This document shows positions 23,653 to 31,758 of a stretch of 45,357 nt of DNA, one piece after another. The DNA comes from JAOUEA01 sp035550775 (GTDB taxonomy: Bacteria > Actinomycetota > UBA4738 > HRBIN12): positions 1-45,357 of the forward strand of contig DASZOO010000131.1 of NCBI GenBank assembly GCA_035550775.1, given 5' to 3'. The position numbers and the translations under genes were made by a program. The notes under the pieces are model-generated. The model made no database searches, was not told where the DNA came from, and was given only the letters and a program-made list of their open reading frames with translations. Every line of letters starts with the position of its first letter. Positions within the stretch are counted from its first letter, which is position 1.

Positions 23653-24392
23653 GGCGATGGTGTCGACACGTTGGGGCCGGGACTCTGCGACACGTCGAAG
23701 GAGAACGTGTCGGTCCATGGCTGCCCGGGCTCGCCCGGAGCCCCGTAGTCACGCCCGGCGACCGTGACCTGCACCGCCCCCCCGTCCTCGACGGTCAGCA
23801 CGAGCTCCTCTTCGGCCGAGAACGACAGCGTCTCACCCTCCGCCATCTCGTACGTCTCCGGTGCGCCGTCGACCGAGACCGTCACCTCGACGGACCGCTG
23901 CGCGACGAGCGTCGCGTCGATCGTCGACGTGACGGTCTCGACGGGAGGGGCGCTCGTCGGGATCGCCGCGGGAGCGGGAGCGCCACCGCCTCGTGCGACC
24001 AGGCCGAAGAGCAGCAGGAGCGCGACGAGCGTGCAGGCGACCACCAGCAGGAACCGTTGGTTGTCGCGGATGCGGGTCGCAGCGATCGCTCGCTCGATGC
24101 GCCCGAGGCCCTCGGGCGGCGGAGGCGCGGCGGGTTCCTCGACGTGCCTGCCGTACGCGCCGAGCACCTTCTCGGAGCTCACGCCCAGGTACTGGGCGTA
24201 CGTTCGCAGCGCGCCCCGAACGAAGGCATCGTTCGGCAGCGCCTCGAAGTCCTCCGATTCGAGGGCGAGCAGTTGATCGACCCGGAGCCTCGTGTCACGC
24301 GAGGCCTCGTCGAGCGAGAGGTCGCGGATGCGACGAGCCTTCTCGAGCGCCGGTCCGATCCCGATGGGTCGTTCGAGCGATGTGCCGGCCAT
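23649..24392 (-). CDS. RodZ-like helix-turn-helix membrane protein
   Basis: The 247-residue protein has a cytoplasmic HTH_25 domain (about 12-82, IGPALEKARRIRDLSLDEAS and FVRGALRTYAQYLGV), a proline/alanine linker, one membrane segment (about 114-133, FLLVVACTLVALLLLFGLVA) and an outer region ending in a DUF4115-like beta domain (VEVTVSVDG ... LSFSAEEELVLTVEDGGAVQVTVAG). This is the RodZ layout, which links MreB to the elongation complex in rods. Whether it acts with MreB here cannot be told, as no mre genes are in the window. The -10 TATCAT (24405-24410) lies 12 nt before the ATG. Confidence 0.85.
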   Translation of the reverse strand: MAGTSLERPIGIGPALEKARRIRDLSLDEASRDTRLRVDQLLALESEDFEALPNDAFVRGALRTYAQYLGVSSEKVLGAYGRHVEEPAAPPPPEGLGRIERAIAATRIRDNQRFLLVVACTLVALLLLFGLVARGGGAPAPAAIPTSAPPVETVTSTIDATLVAQRSVEVTVSVDGAPETYEMAEGETLSFSAEEELVLTVEDGGAVQVTVAGRDYGAPGEPGQPWTDTFSFDVSQSPGPNVSTPSP

Positions 24393-24404
24393 GGGAACCC
24401 CGGG

Positions 24405-24423
24405 ATGATAGCGCCGCTACACT
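24405..24423. promoter_or_regulatory. Back-to-back -10 elements for the rodZ-like gene and ppa
   Basis: Within a 38-bp divergent gap, TATCAT on the minus strand (24405-24410) serves the rodZ-like gene and TACACT on the plus strand (24418-24423) serves ppa. TACACT is followed by seven bases and then the ppa ATG, so ppa mRNA is probably leaderless. Confidence 0.5.
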
Positions 24424-24430
24424 CCCGCGC

Positions 24431-24919
24431 ATGGCCGAAGACACGCTCACCGTGATCGTGGAGATCCCCAAGGGGTCGCGGAACAAGTACGAGATGGACC
24501 ACGAGACGGGCGTGATCGTGCTCGACCGCATGCTGTTCACGTCGATGCAGTATCCGGCCGACTACGGATTCATCGAGGGCACGCTGGGCGGCGACGGGGA
24601 CGCGCTCGACGCGCTCGTGTTCGTCGGCGAGCCCACGTTCCCCGGATGCCGGATCACCGCGCGACCGATCGGCCTGTTCCGCATGACCGACGAGAAGGGC
24701 GAGGACGAGAAGATCCTGTGCGTTCCCCTTCGCGACCCGATCTGGTCGCACGTCGGCGACCTCCCCGGGCTTCCGATGACGCTCCTCAACGAGATCGAGC
24801 ACTTCTTCCAGGTCTACAAGGACCTGGAAGGCCACAAGGTGAGCACCGAGGGCTTCGAGGACCGGGCATCGGCCGAGCGGGTCATCGCCCGAGCGAGGGC
24901 CCGGGCGACCGAGGCATGA
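24431..24919 (+). CDS. ppa: Inorganic pyrophosphatase (family I)
   Basis: This enzyme hydrolyses pyrophosphate released by biosynthetic reactions. The 162-residue protein has the soluble family I pattern: VIVEIPKGSRNKYEMD, LFTSMQYPADYGFIEGT, the metal-binding DGDALDALV (D-x-D-x-x-D), and HFFQVYKDLEGHKVS near the C-terminus. ATG 24431 gives the normal N-terminus; the open frame upstream is antisense to the rodZ-like gene. There is no Shine-Dalgarno, in line with a leaderless start. The stop overlaps the acetyltransferase start (ATGA). Confidence 0.97.
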   Translation: MAEDTLTVIVEIPKGSRNKYEMDHETGVIVLDRMLFTSMQYPADYGFIEGTLGGDGDALDALVFVGEPTFPGCRITARPIGLFRMTDEKGEDEKILCVPLRDPIWSHVGDLPGLPMTLLNEIEHFFQVYKDLEGHKVSTEGFEDRASAERVIARARARATEA

Positions 24920-25461
24920 CCCCACGGGTCGTGCTCCGAGCACCGGTCGAGGACGACCGCGCGGAGTTCGTCGAGCGTCTGTCGGCTTCGGGAGAGCTGC
25001 ACGATCCGTGGCTCGAACCCGGCGAACCCGCCCCGTGGTTCGACCGGCTGCTGGCCCGCAACAGCACCGAGACCGATCGCTCCCTGCTCGTCTGCGACGC
25101 CGACGACGGCTCGATCGCCGGCGTCATGAACCTCTCGCAGATCCTCATGGGCCCGTTCCGAAGCGCCTTCCTCGGCTACTACGCCTTCGAGCCCTTCGCG
25201 GGGCGAGGGTACATGCGCGCGGCGATGCCGCTGCTCCTGCGCTATGCCTTCGACGAGCTCGGGCTGCATCGCATCCAGGCGAACGTCCAGCCGGGGAACG
25301 GAGCCTCGATCGCCCTCGTGCGAGGTGCCGGGTTCCATCGCGAGGGTTACTCCCCTCGCTATCTGTTCATCAGGGGCGCCTGGCGAGACCACGAGCAGTG
25401 GGTGATGCTGGCCGAGGACGCTCCCAAGCCCGGAGCCGACGACCCGCTGTACGAGCCCTGA
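24916..25461 (+). CDS. GNAT acetyltransferase, RimJ/RimL type
   Basis: The 181-residue protein belongs to the GNAT family of acetyl-CoA N-acetyltransferases. Features are LRAPVEDDRAEFVERLSAS at the N-terminus, the central FLGYYAFEPFAGRGYMRAAM with the acetyl-CoA P-loop, LGLHRIQANVQPGNGASIALVRGAGFHREGYSPRYLFIRGAWRDHEQW typical of RimJ/RimL-like enzymes (seen in pieces; ribosomal protein or amino acid substrates in the family). The target here is unknown. It starts inside the ppa stop codon (ATGA), so is translated with ppa. Confidence 0.88.
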   Translation: MTPRVVLRAPVEDDRAEFVERLSASGELHDPWLEPGEPAPWFDRLLARNSTETDRSLLVCDADDGSIAGVMNLSQILMGPFRSAFLGYYAFEPFAGRGYMRAAMPLLLRYAFDELGLHRIQANVQPGNGASIALVRGAGFHREGYSPRYLFIRGAWRDHEQWVMLAEDAPKPGADDPLYEP

Positions 25462-25476
25462 CCTAGGGCTGGGGTC

Positions 25477-25528
25477 CCGGAACTACCGACTTCCGGCCGC
25501 CCCCGGCGCCTGAATCACCGACTTTCGC
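25477..25528. repeat. Direct repeat pair 32 bp apart, with a small hairpin
   Basis: GAACTACCGACTTCCGG (25480-25496) recurs as GAATCACCGACTTTCGC (25512-25528), offset by exactly 32 bp; both share ACCGACTT. The first copy is also part of CCGGAA-N8-TTCCGG (25477-25496). The pair lies in the 123-bp gap between the acetyltransferase and the 131-residue gene, upstream of a TAATCT -10 (25556-25561). It could be tandem operator sites or a terminator region. Confidence 0.35.
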
Positions 25529-25584
25529 CCGGCGCGAGGTTCCTGGCCGGGGGACTAATCTGCGGCGACGAGGGGGAGGAAGCC

Positions 25585-25980
25585 ATGCTGATGGAGCCTG
25601 ACATGAACGAGACGACCTGGAAATCCTCGCCGCTCGCGGCGATCCGTGAGCCGGTCACCGCGCCGGACACGCTCTCGGAAGGCCCGGTGAAGTTCCTGCT
25701 GGTCTCGGGCCAGCTCGACGACGGCCGATGGGGCCTCGTGGGCGCCTACTGGGTGTCGATCGACGGGGCACGCGGAGGGTTCATCGTGTCGCCGCCGAGC
25801 ATCTGGAGTGGGAGCGAGCTCGTGCGCAGCTATCGCAGCGGCGTGGAACGAGGGTGGAACGCGGAGCGGATCTACGCCTACTGGCAGGGCCAGGTGGGCA
25901 TGGCGGGGCGCTTCATGATCGACCCGCAGCAACACGCCGATACGCTGTTCCAGGTCGCCCGCCGGGTCGGCGCCCTGTAG
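25585..25980 (+). CDS. Hypothetical 131-residue protein
   Basis: I do not recognise this family. The start ATG has GGGGGAGGAA six or so bases upstream and a TAATCT -10 at 25556-25561. The protein is soluble-looking with no signal peptide, membrane segment or Cys. It is rich in Trp and aromatic residues (RWGLVGAYWVSIDG, PPSIWSG, RIYAYWQGQ). The middle seems a small beta-sheet and the C-terminus helical (DPQQHADTLFQVARRVGAL). An alternative start at MNETTW (codon 7) exists. It ends four bases from the convergent ftsK stop. Codon use is as GC-rich as its neighbours, so I see no sign of transfer. Confidence 0.75.
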   Translation: MLMEPDMNETTWKSSPLAAIREPVTAPDTLSEGPVKFLLVSGQLDDGRWGLVGAYWVSIDGARGGFIVSPPSIWSGSELVRSYRSGVERGWNAERIYAYWQGQVGMAGRFMIDPQQHADTLFQVARRVGAL

Positions 25981-25984
25981 GGCC

Positions 25985-28423
25985 CTACGCGCTGCGCCGT
26001 TCTTCCCACTCTTCCCACGTCACGAGCACGTCCCGGGCCTTGGAACCCTGACTCGGGCCGACGACGCCCTGCTCCTCGAGCAGGTCCATGATGCGGCCGG
26101 CCCGTGCGAACCCGACCTTCAGCTTGCGCTGGAGCATGCTCGTGGAGCCCAGCTGCGAGCGGACGATCAGCTCCGCGGCCTGGTTCAACAGATCGTCGTC
26201 GCTCTCACCCGGGCCGTTCGGCCCCGCCGCCAGCTCCGCCTCGGTCGGCGGGAGCCCCAGCCCCTCGATGTGCTGCTCGTAGACCACCTCGCGCTGAGCG
26301 CGGATGAACTCCGAGATGCCGTGGATCTCCGCTTCCGTCACCCAGGCGCCCTGCAGGCGCATGGGCTTGGACGCGTTGGCGGGCGCGAACAGCATGTCGC
26401 CGTGGCCGACGAGCTTCTCGGCGCCGTTCTGGTCGAGCACGACGCGTGAGTCGGCCTGGCTCGAGGTCATCAGCGCGATGCGGCTCGGGATGTTGGCCTT
26501 GATGAGCCCGGTCACGACGTCGACGCTCGGACGCTGGGTGGCGGCCACCAGGTGGATGCCGACCGCGCGGGCCATCTGAGCGATGCGACAGATCGCGTCC
26601 TCCACGGCACGAGGGGCGACCATCATCAGATCGGCGAGCTCGTCGATCACCACGACGATGTAGTGCAGGTGGCGGAACTCGTGCTCGCGGCCGACCGGGG
26701 TGCGCAACGTGCCCTCCCGCAGCGCCTCCTCGTACCCGTCGATGTCGCGGACACCCACCGCGGCGAGCATCTCGTACCGCATCTCCATCTCGCGCACGAT
26801 CCATTCCAGCGCCTCGGTGGCGCGCTTGGGGTGGACGATCACGGGGCTCAGCAGGTGCGGCACGTCGCCGAAGTGGCTCAGCTCCACGCGCTTGGGGTCG
26901 ATCAGGACGAGCCGGACGTCGTCGGGGGTCGATCGCATCAGGATCGACGTGACGAAGCTGTTGACGAGGCTGGACTTGCCCGCCCCGGTGGCCCCGGCGA
27001 TCAGCACGTGCGGCATCGTGGCCAGGTTCACCATCTGGGCCTCGCCGTGGATGTCCTTGCCCAGCGCCACGGTGAGCGGATGCGTCGCCCGCTTGGCCGC
27101 CTGCGACCGCAGGATGTCGCCGAGCATCACGAAGTCCCGATGGCGGTTCGGCACCTCGATGCCGATCGCCGACTTGCCCGGGATCGGCGCGATGATGCGC
27201 ACGTCGGGCGTGGCCAGCGCGTAGGCGATGTCGCTCGAGAGGTTCAGGACCTTGTTCACCTTGGTGCCCGAGGCCACGGCGACCTCGTACATCGTCACCG
27301 TCGGGCCACGATGGGCCGCGATCACGCGAGCGTCGACCCCGAACGTCGACAGCGTGTGGCCGAGGGCCTCCATGACGTCCTTCTCGTGCGCGCCGTCGTT
27401 CGTCGACGGTGGTGCGGTGCGCAACAGGTCGAGCGGCGGAAGCTGATACGGCCCGTCGGCGGTCGTGATCGTTCGCCCTCGCGGCTTCTTCGGCGCCTCC
27501 GCTTCGCTGGCCCCGTCCGGCGCGTCCACCGTGTCGGCTGGCAGGTCGAGCGGACCCAGCGTCTCCGAGTCGGGCACCACGACGACCGGCTCGGTGAGGC
27601 CGAGACGCTCGGTGAGCTTGGGCTTGCGGGCCTTCCCGGACCTCAGGGCTTCCTCGGCCTCGGCGGCGGCTCGCTCGTCCTTGGCCCGCTGCTTCTCGAG
27701 CTTCGCCTCGGCCTTCGCCCGTTCGTCGGCCCGCCTGGCCTCCGCCCGCTCGGCGATCGCGACACGGGCGGCGGCGACCTTCCTTCCGAGCTCGGCGAAC
27801 GACGTGCCGGTCATGATCAGCGTGCCGATCACCGCGAGGCCGAGGTTCACCAGGAAGCCGCCCGCCGGTGAGACGATCTTCGAGAGCGGATACGCGGTCA
27901 GCGTGCCTGCGAATCCTCCGGCGTCGGAGAGGCCGGCGATCTGACCGACACCGCGGATCCGCGTGTCGAGCCTCGGCGCGAACAGACTCGGGTTGCCCCG
28001 CAGCAGCGAGAGCAGCCCGAGGAGTCCGAGGCCCATGAGGACGAACCCGATGAACATGCGCATGCGTTCCTCGGGCGACCGGTCGCGCAGCAGCACGATC
28101 CCCCACCCCAGCCCGACGAGCGGGAACACGACGGCGGCGAGACCGAACCCGGTGTGCAACGAGCGCGAGAACGCCTCGCCCATCGGCCCCGCTGCGTCGA
28201 ACCAGACCGAAAGCACCGCGAGCCCGGCGAGCACCATCAACCCGATGCCGAGGGCGTCGCGCGCGAAGGGGGAGAGGATCTGGGTCGCCGGAGCGCGCCG
28301 GGGCTTCCGCTTGTGCGTGGGTGCCCTCGGGGCGGAGCGCCGTCTCGACGACGGCTTCTTGCCGGCAGGACGGGTGGATGCACGCGACGCCGAACGCCGC
28401 GACGGGGAAGTCTTCGTCGCCAT
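25985..28423 (-). CDS. ftsK: DNA translocase FtsK
   Basis: FtsK/SpoIIIE pumps chromosomal DNA through the division septum. In 812 residues: a basic N-terminus, four membrane segments (about 53-75, 88-110, 122-142 and 183-207), an Ala/Glu/Arg linker (about 215-270), and the motor domain with Walker A GATGAGKSS (near 477), Walker B VVVIDELADLMM (near 590) and IHLVAATQRPSVDVVTG. The C-terminal gamma winged helix is GSTSMLQRKLKVGFARAGRIMDLLEEQGVVGP, seen in two pieces; it reads orientation sequences on the chromosome. The ATG at 28423 has no strong ribosome site. It follows rnj with an 87-bp gap that contains a hairpin. Confidence 0.97.
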   Translation of the reverse strand: MATKTSPSRRSASRASTRPAGKKPSSRRRSAPRAPTHKRKPRRAPATQILSPFARDALGIGLMVLAGLAVLSVWFDAAGPMGEAFSRSLHTGFGLAAVVFPLVGLGWGIVLLRDRSPEERMRMFIGFVLMGLGLLGLLSLLRGNPSLFAPRLDTRIRGVGQIAGLSDAGGFAGTLTAYPLSKIVSPAGGFLVNLGLAVIGTLIMTGTSFAELGRKVAAARVAIAERAEARRADERAKAEAKLEKQRAKDERAAAEAEEALRSGKARKPKLTERLGLTEPVVVVPDSETLGPLDLPADTVDAPDGASEAEAPKKPRGRTITTADGPYQLPPLDLLRTAPPSTNDGAHEKDVMEALGHTLSTFGVDARVIAAHRGPTVTMYEVAVASGTKVNKVLNLSSDIAYALATPDVRIIAPIPGKSAIGIEVPNRHRDFVMLGDILRSQAAKRATHPLTVALGKDIHGEAQMVNLATMPHVLIAGATGAGKSSLVNSFVTSILMRSTPDDVRLVLIDPKRVELSHFGDVPHLLSPVIVHPKRATEALEWIVREMEMRYEMLAAVGVRDIDGYEEALREGTLRTPVGREHEFRHLHYIVVVIDELADLMMVAPRAVEDAICRIAQMARAVGIHLVAATQRPSVDVVTGLIKANIPSRIALMTSSQADSRVVLDQNGAEKLVGHGDMLFAPANASKPMRLQGAWVTEAEIHGISEFIRAQREVVYEQHIEGLGLPPTEAELAAGPNGPGESDDDLLNQAAELIVRSQLGSTSMLQRKLKVGFARAGRIMDLLEEQGVVGPSQGSKARDVLVTWEEWEERRSA

Positions 28424-28472
28424 GAGAGGTCCAGTCTGACGGTTTCTCGGTCCGCTTCAAGCAACACCGCTC

Positions 28473-28491
28473 CGGCCGTCGATCGCGGCCG
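28473..28491 (-). terminator. Hairpin between rnj and ftsK
   Basis: CGGCCG - 7 nt - CGGCCG forms a six-pair stem 20 nt after the rnj stop on the minus strand. No T-run follows, so termination is only a possibility. Confidence 0.3.
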
Positions 28492-28510
28492 ATGCGGGGA
28501 TGCGCGCCGA

Positions 28511-30136
28511 TCAGACCTCCATCACGACGGGCAGGATCACCGGTTTCCGCTGGGTCACCTCGTTGAAGTAGCGGCCGAGGGCCCGCCGGATGTCCTGCTG
28601 GAGAGCCGAGGGGTCGGTCACGCGAGCGTCGGCGGTCTCGCCGAACGCCGCGATCACCCGCTCGCGCGCCTCGTCGAGGATCGATTGCGAGGCCTCCTCG
28701 TAGACGAAGCCTCGGTTCACGATGTCGGGACCGCCGACCAGCTCGCCGGTCTGGGAGTCGACGGTCACGACCACGACCACCACGCCGTCGCCCGCGAGCT
28801 TGCGTCGGTCTCGAAGCACCTCGCCACCCACGTCGCCGATGCCGAGGCCGTCGACGAACGTCATACCCGCCTGCACGCGATCGACGATGGCCACCTGCTC
28901 CCCGACCTCCACCACGTCGCCGTCCTCGCAGATGATCACGTGGTCCTTGGGGATCCCCACCTCCTCCGCGAGGCGGGCGTGGTGCTGCAGGTGCCGGCGC
29001 TCGCCGTGGATCGGGATGAACCAGCGGGGACGGACGAGCGAGAGCATCAGCCGGAGCTCCTCCTGGGCGGCGTGGCCGCTCGCGTGCACGGGGTCGGCCG
29101 GCATGTGGTACACGTCGGCGCCCGTGCGGTAGACGGCGTCCACGACGCGATGGATGGCCGGTTCGTTGCCCGGGATCAGCGACGACGACAGCACGACCGT
29201 GTCGCCCTCGTCGAGCTTCACCCACTTGTGCTGGCGCTGCGCCATCAGCGACAGGGCCGAGAACGGCTCGCCCTGACTGCCCGTGCACACCACGACGACC
29301 CGCCCGGGGTCGAGGTCGGCGACCTCGGCGATGTCGATGACGTCTCGGTCGTCGACCCGCAGGATGCCGAGTCGCCTGGCCGCGGCCACCGAGTTCTCCA
29401 TCGACCGCCCGAGGAACGCCACGACCCGCTCGTCGGCCCTGGCGGCGTCGACGATCTGCTGCACCCGGTGGATGTGGCTGGAGAAGCAGGCGGCGACCAC
29501 GATGTTCGGCGCGCCTTCGACGATGCGCCGCAGCACCGGGCCCACGGTACGCTCGCTGTCGGTGTAGCCGGCTTCCTCGGCGTTCGTGGAGTCGCTCAGC
29601 AGCAGGTGCACGCCGCGGCCACTCGCTTCCTCGGCCAGGCCGTGGAGATCGGTGGGCCGGCCGTCGAGCGGGGTCTGATCGATCTTGAAGTCGCCGGTGT
29701 GCAGGATCGAGCCGTTCGGGGTGTCGACGACGACGGCCATGCCGTCGGGGATCGAGTGCGTCACCCGAAGGAAGCGCATGCTGAACGGGCCGACGGCGGT
29801 GCTCTCGCCCGGCACGGCGGTCCGCAGCTCGCACCGATCGGCGACCTGATGTTCCTCGAGCTTGCCCTTCAGCAGCTCGAGCGTGAACGGCGATCCGTAG
29901 ACGGGCACGTCCGCGATCTCGCGCAACAGGTACGGCAGCGCTCCGATGTGGTCCTCGTGGCCGTGGGTCAGCACGATCGCCTCGACCCGCTCGGCGTGAT
30001 TCCGCACGTAGTCGAAGTCCGGAAGCACGAGGTCGATGCCAGGCATGTCGCCCGACGGGAAGGAGAGCCCGACGTCGATGATCAGGATGCGCCCGTCGAG
30101 CTCGACGCACGCCATGTTGCGTCCGACTTCCCCCAC
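28511..30136 (-). CDS. rnj: Ribonuclease J
   Basis: RNase J is a metallo-beta-lactamase/beta-CASP nuclease with 5'-3' exo- and endonuclease activity on RNA. Visible: HGHEDH (58-63), HTGDFKIDQTP, SDSTNAEEAG, beta-CASP motif region (CFSSHIHRVQQIVDAA), the CTGSQGEP motif, and HASGHA with PIHGE; then a C-terminal domain. The start is a problem. The first usual start codon is this GTG, giving GEVGRNMACVELDG, but the in-frame codons just upstream encode RVVFLGGV, the conserved first strand of the family, and no ATG, GTG or TTG occurs in frame between there and an in-frame TGA inside dapA. The true start is therefore unresolved: an unusual codon or a +1 shift from dapA are possible. 541 residues from this GTG. 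Confidence 0.93.
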   Translation of the reverse strand: MGEVGRNMACVELDGRILIIDVGLSFPSGDMPGIDLVLPDFDYVRNHAERVEAIVLTHGHEDHIGALPYLLREIADVPVYGSPFTLELLKGKLEEHQVADRCELRTAVPGESTAVGPFSMRFLRVTHSIPDGMAVVVDTPNGSILHTGDFKIDQTPLDGRPTDLHGLAEEASGRGVHLLLSDSTNAEEAGYTDSERTVGPVLRRIVEGAPNIVVAACFSSHIHRVQQIVDAARADERVVAFLGRSMENSVAAARRLGILRVDDRDVIDIAEVADLDPGRVVVVCTGSQGEPFSALSLMAQRQHKWVKLDEGDTVVLSSSLIPGNEPAIHRVVDAVYRTGADVYHMPADPVHASGHAAQEELRLMLSLVRPRWFIPIHGERRHLQHHARLAEEVGIPKDHVIICEDGDVVEVGEQVAIVDRVQAGMTFVDGLGIGDVGGEVLRDRRKLAGDGVVVVVVTVDSQTGELVGGPDIVNRGFVYEEASQSILDEARERVIAAFGETADARVTDPSALQQDIRRALGRYFNEVTQRKPVILPVVMEV

Positions 30137-30170
30137 CCCGCCGAGGAAGACGACGCGACAGTCGCTTCGG

Positions 30171-31067
30171 CTAGAGGAGACCGGCGTCCTCCAGTGCGGC
30201 GCGGACCCGAGCCTGCTCCTCGGCCGTCGCGGGCACGAGCGGCAACCGGGGCACGCCGGCGGGTCGTCCGAGCATGTTGAGAGCCGCTTTCACCGGGATC
30301 GGGTTCGAGGTGATGAACAACGCGTTGAACAGCGGTGAGAGCTGTTCGTGGATCTTCCTCGCCGCCGGCACGTCGCCGGTGCCCACCAGCTCGAGCATCT
30401 GATGGATCTGGGTGCCGACGAGGTGGCTCGCCACGCTCACGACGCCCACCGCGCCGAGACACGCGTAGCCGAACGCAGCCCAATCGTCGCCCGAGTACAC
30501 CTCGAAACCGGCCGGCGCCTCCGCGATCAGCCGGGAGACCGCCTGGAAGTCGCCGGTCGAGTCCTTCACCGCCACGATGTTGGGTCGCTCGGCGAGCGTG
30601 AGCAGCGTGTCGTGCTCGATACGGATGGCAGTGCGCCCGGGGATGTTGTACGCGATGATCGGCAGATCGGTCGCGTCGGCCACCCGCTCGAAGTGCGCGA
30701 TCAGCCCTCGCTGCGGAGGCTTGTTGTAGTAGGGGGTGACCACGAGCAACCCGTCGGCTCCGGCTTCCTCGGCGGCCTCGGTGAGCTCGAGCGTCTCGGC
30801 GGTCGAGTACGTGCCCGTGCCGCAGATGAGCTGCCCGCGGTCGCGGATCGCCTCGCCGACCGCTCGGAACAGCTCGGCCTTCTCCGTCGCGGTGAGGGTC
30901 GGCGATTCGCCGGTCGAGCCGGTCACCACGATGGCGTCCGTGCCGTTGTCGACCAGCCATGACGCCAGCCGCTGCGCCCCGTCGAGATCGACGGCGTGGT
31001 CGCCGTCGCGGAACGGCGTGACCATCGCGGTCACGACCGAGCCGAACCTGCCCGCGTGTCCGGTCAT
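30171..31067 (-). CDS. dapA: 4-hydroxy-tetrahydrodipicolinate synthase
   Basis: DapA condenses pyruvate with aspartate semialdehyde, the first step specific to diaminopimelate/lysine. The 298-residue TIM barrel shows GSTGESPTL with Ser51/Thr52, Tyr140 and Arg145 in AYNIPGRT, and the Schiff-base Lys168 in IVAVKDSTGD. The ATG has GGAGAG about eight bases upstream. The gene is divergent from the adenosyltransferase gene, with overlapping -10 elements between them, and its stop lies 35 bp before the first usual start codon of rnj. dapA next to rnj is a common actinobacterial and firmicute neighbour pair. Confidence 0.97.
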   Translation of the reverse strand: MTGHAGRFGSVVTAMVTPFRDGDHAVDLDGAQRLASWLVDNGTDAIVVTGSTGESPTLTATEKAELFRAVGEAIRDRGQLICGTGTYSTAETLELTEAAEEAGADGLLVVTPYYNKPPQRGLIAHFERVADATDLPIIAYNIPGRTAIRIEHDTLLTLAERPNIVAVKDSTGDFQAVSRLIAEAPAGFEVYSGDDWAAFGYACLGAVGVVSVASHLVGTQIHQMLELVGTGDVPAARKIHEQLSPLFNALFITSNPIPVKAALNMLGRPAGVPRLPLVPATAEEQARVRAALEDAGLL

Positions 31068-31119
31068 CGGGAGCCCTCTCCTTCGCCGGGCGCCGCCTGG
31101 GGGGCGGCAGCGATGCGCC

Positions 31120-31126
31120 TATGCTA
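31120..31126. promoter_or_regulatory. Overlapping divergent -10 elements of dapA and pduO
   Basis: TATGCTA reads TATGCT on the plus strand (31120-31125), eight bases before the pduO ATG, and TAGCAT on the minus strand (31121-31126), about 54 bases before the dapA ATG. Two polymerases could not use both at once. Confidence 0.4.
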
Positions 31127-31133
31127 GCGGGCC

Positions 31134-31679
31134 ATGCCGCGCATCTACACCAAGACCGGGGACGACGGCACGACCGGTCTGCTCTACGGCGGACGGGTGT
31201 CCAAGGACGACCTCGTCACCGACGCGTACGGCACCACCGACGAGGCCGTTGCCACCTTGGGCCTCGCGCGCTCCCTGACGACCGACGCGACGATCGCCGC
31301 GGAGATCCTCTCCCTCCAGCGCGAGCTGTTCGTGGTCGGAGCCGACCTCGCCGCCAACCCGAGCGGGCGCGACAAGCTGCGAGCGGGCGTCTCGCTCGTG
31401 ACCCCCGACATGACGCAGCGGCTCGAGCATCGGATCGACGACCTCGTCGGCGAGCGACCGTTGCCCGACGTGTTCATCGTCCCGGGCGCGGATCCGGCCG
31501 GCGCCGCCCTCGACATGGCGCGCGCCACGGTTCGGCGCGCGGAGCGCGCCGTCGTGGCGCTCGGACGCGCCGGCCGCGAGCCCAACGCCGAGGTGTGCCG
31601 GTACCTCAACCGCCTGAGCGACCTCTTGTTCGTGCTCGCGAGGCGGGAAGCCGGTGAGAGCGAGCCGGCGAGCCGCTGA
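31134..31679 (+). CDS. pduO: ATP:cob(I)alamin adenosyltransferase, PduO type
   Basis: This enzyme attaches the adenosyl group to cob(I)alamin, giving adenosylcobalamin. The 181-residue protein carries the PduO signature at its N-terminus (IYTKTGDDGTTGLLYGGR with the ATP-binding TGDxGTT), GTTDEAVATLGLAR, and the C-terminal RYLNRLSDLLFVLAR helix. The probable client in this window is the class II reductase NrdJ. The ATG follows a TATGCT -10 by eight bases, so the mRNA is probably leaderless or nearly so. It is convergent with the lipoprotein gene that follows. Confidence 0.93.
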   Translation: MPRIYTKTGDDGTTGLLYGGRVSKDDLVTDAYGTTDEAVATLGLARSLTTDATIAAEILSLQRELFVVGADLAANPSGRDKLRAGVSLVTPDMTQRLEHRIDDLVGERPLPDVFIVPGADPAGAALDMARATVRRAERAVVALGRAGREPNAEVCRYLNRLSDLLFVLARREAGESEPASR

Positions 31680-31701
31680 CGCATCACCACGGAGCTCGTC
31701 G

Positions 31702-31717
31702 CACCCCTCTGAGGGTG
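31702..31717. terminator. Hairpin between convergent pduO and lipoprotein genes
   Basis: CACCC-CTCTGA-GGGTG forms a five-pair stem in the 79-bp gap between convergent genes. No T-run is present. Confidence 0.3.
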
Positions 31718-31758
31718 GGCCGGGACGATCGGGCCCCCCCTCGGGCGGCCGGCAAGGC

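Noticed and set aside
26205..30110. 1301-codon open frame on the minus strand across ftsK and rnj in another frame
   Set aside because: It is an out-of-frame shadow of ftsK and rnj, rich in Arg/Gly/Ala, with no domain.
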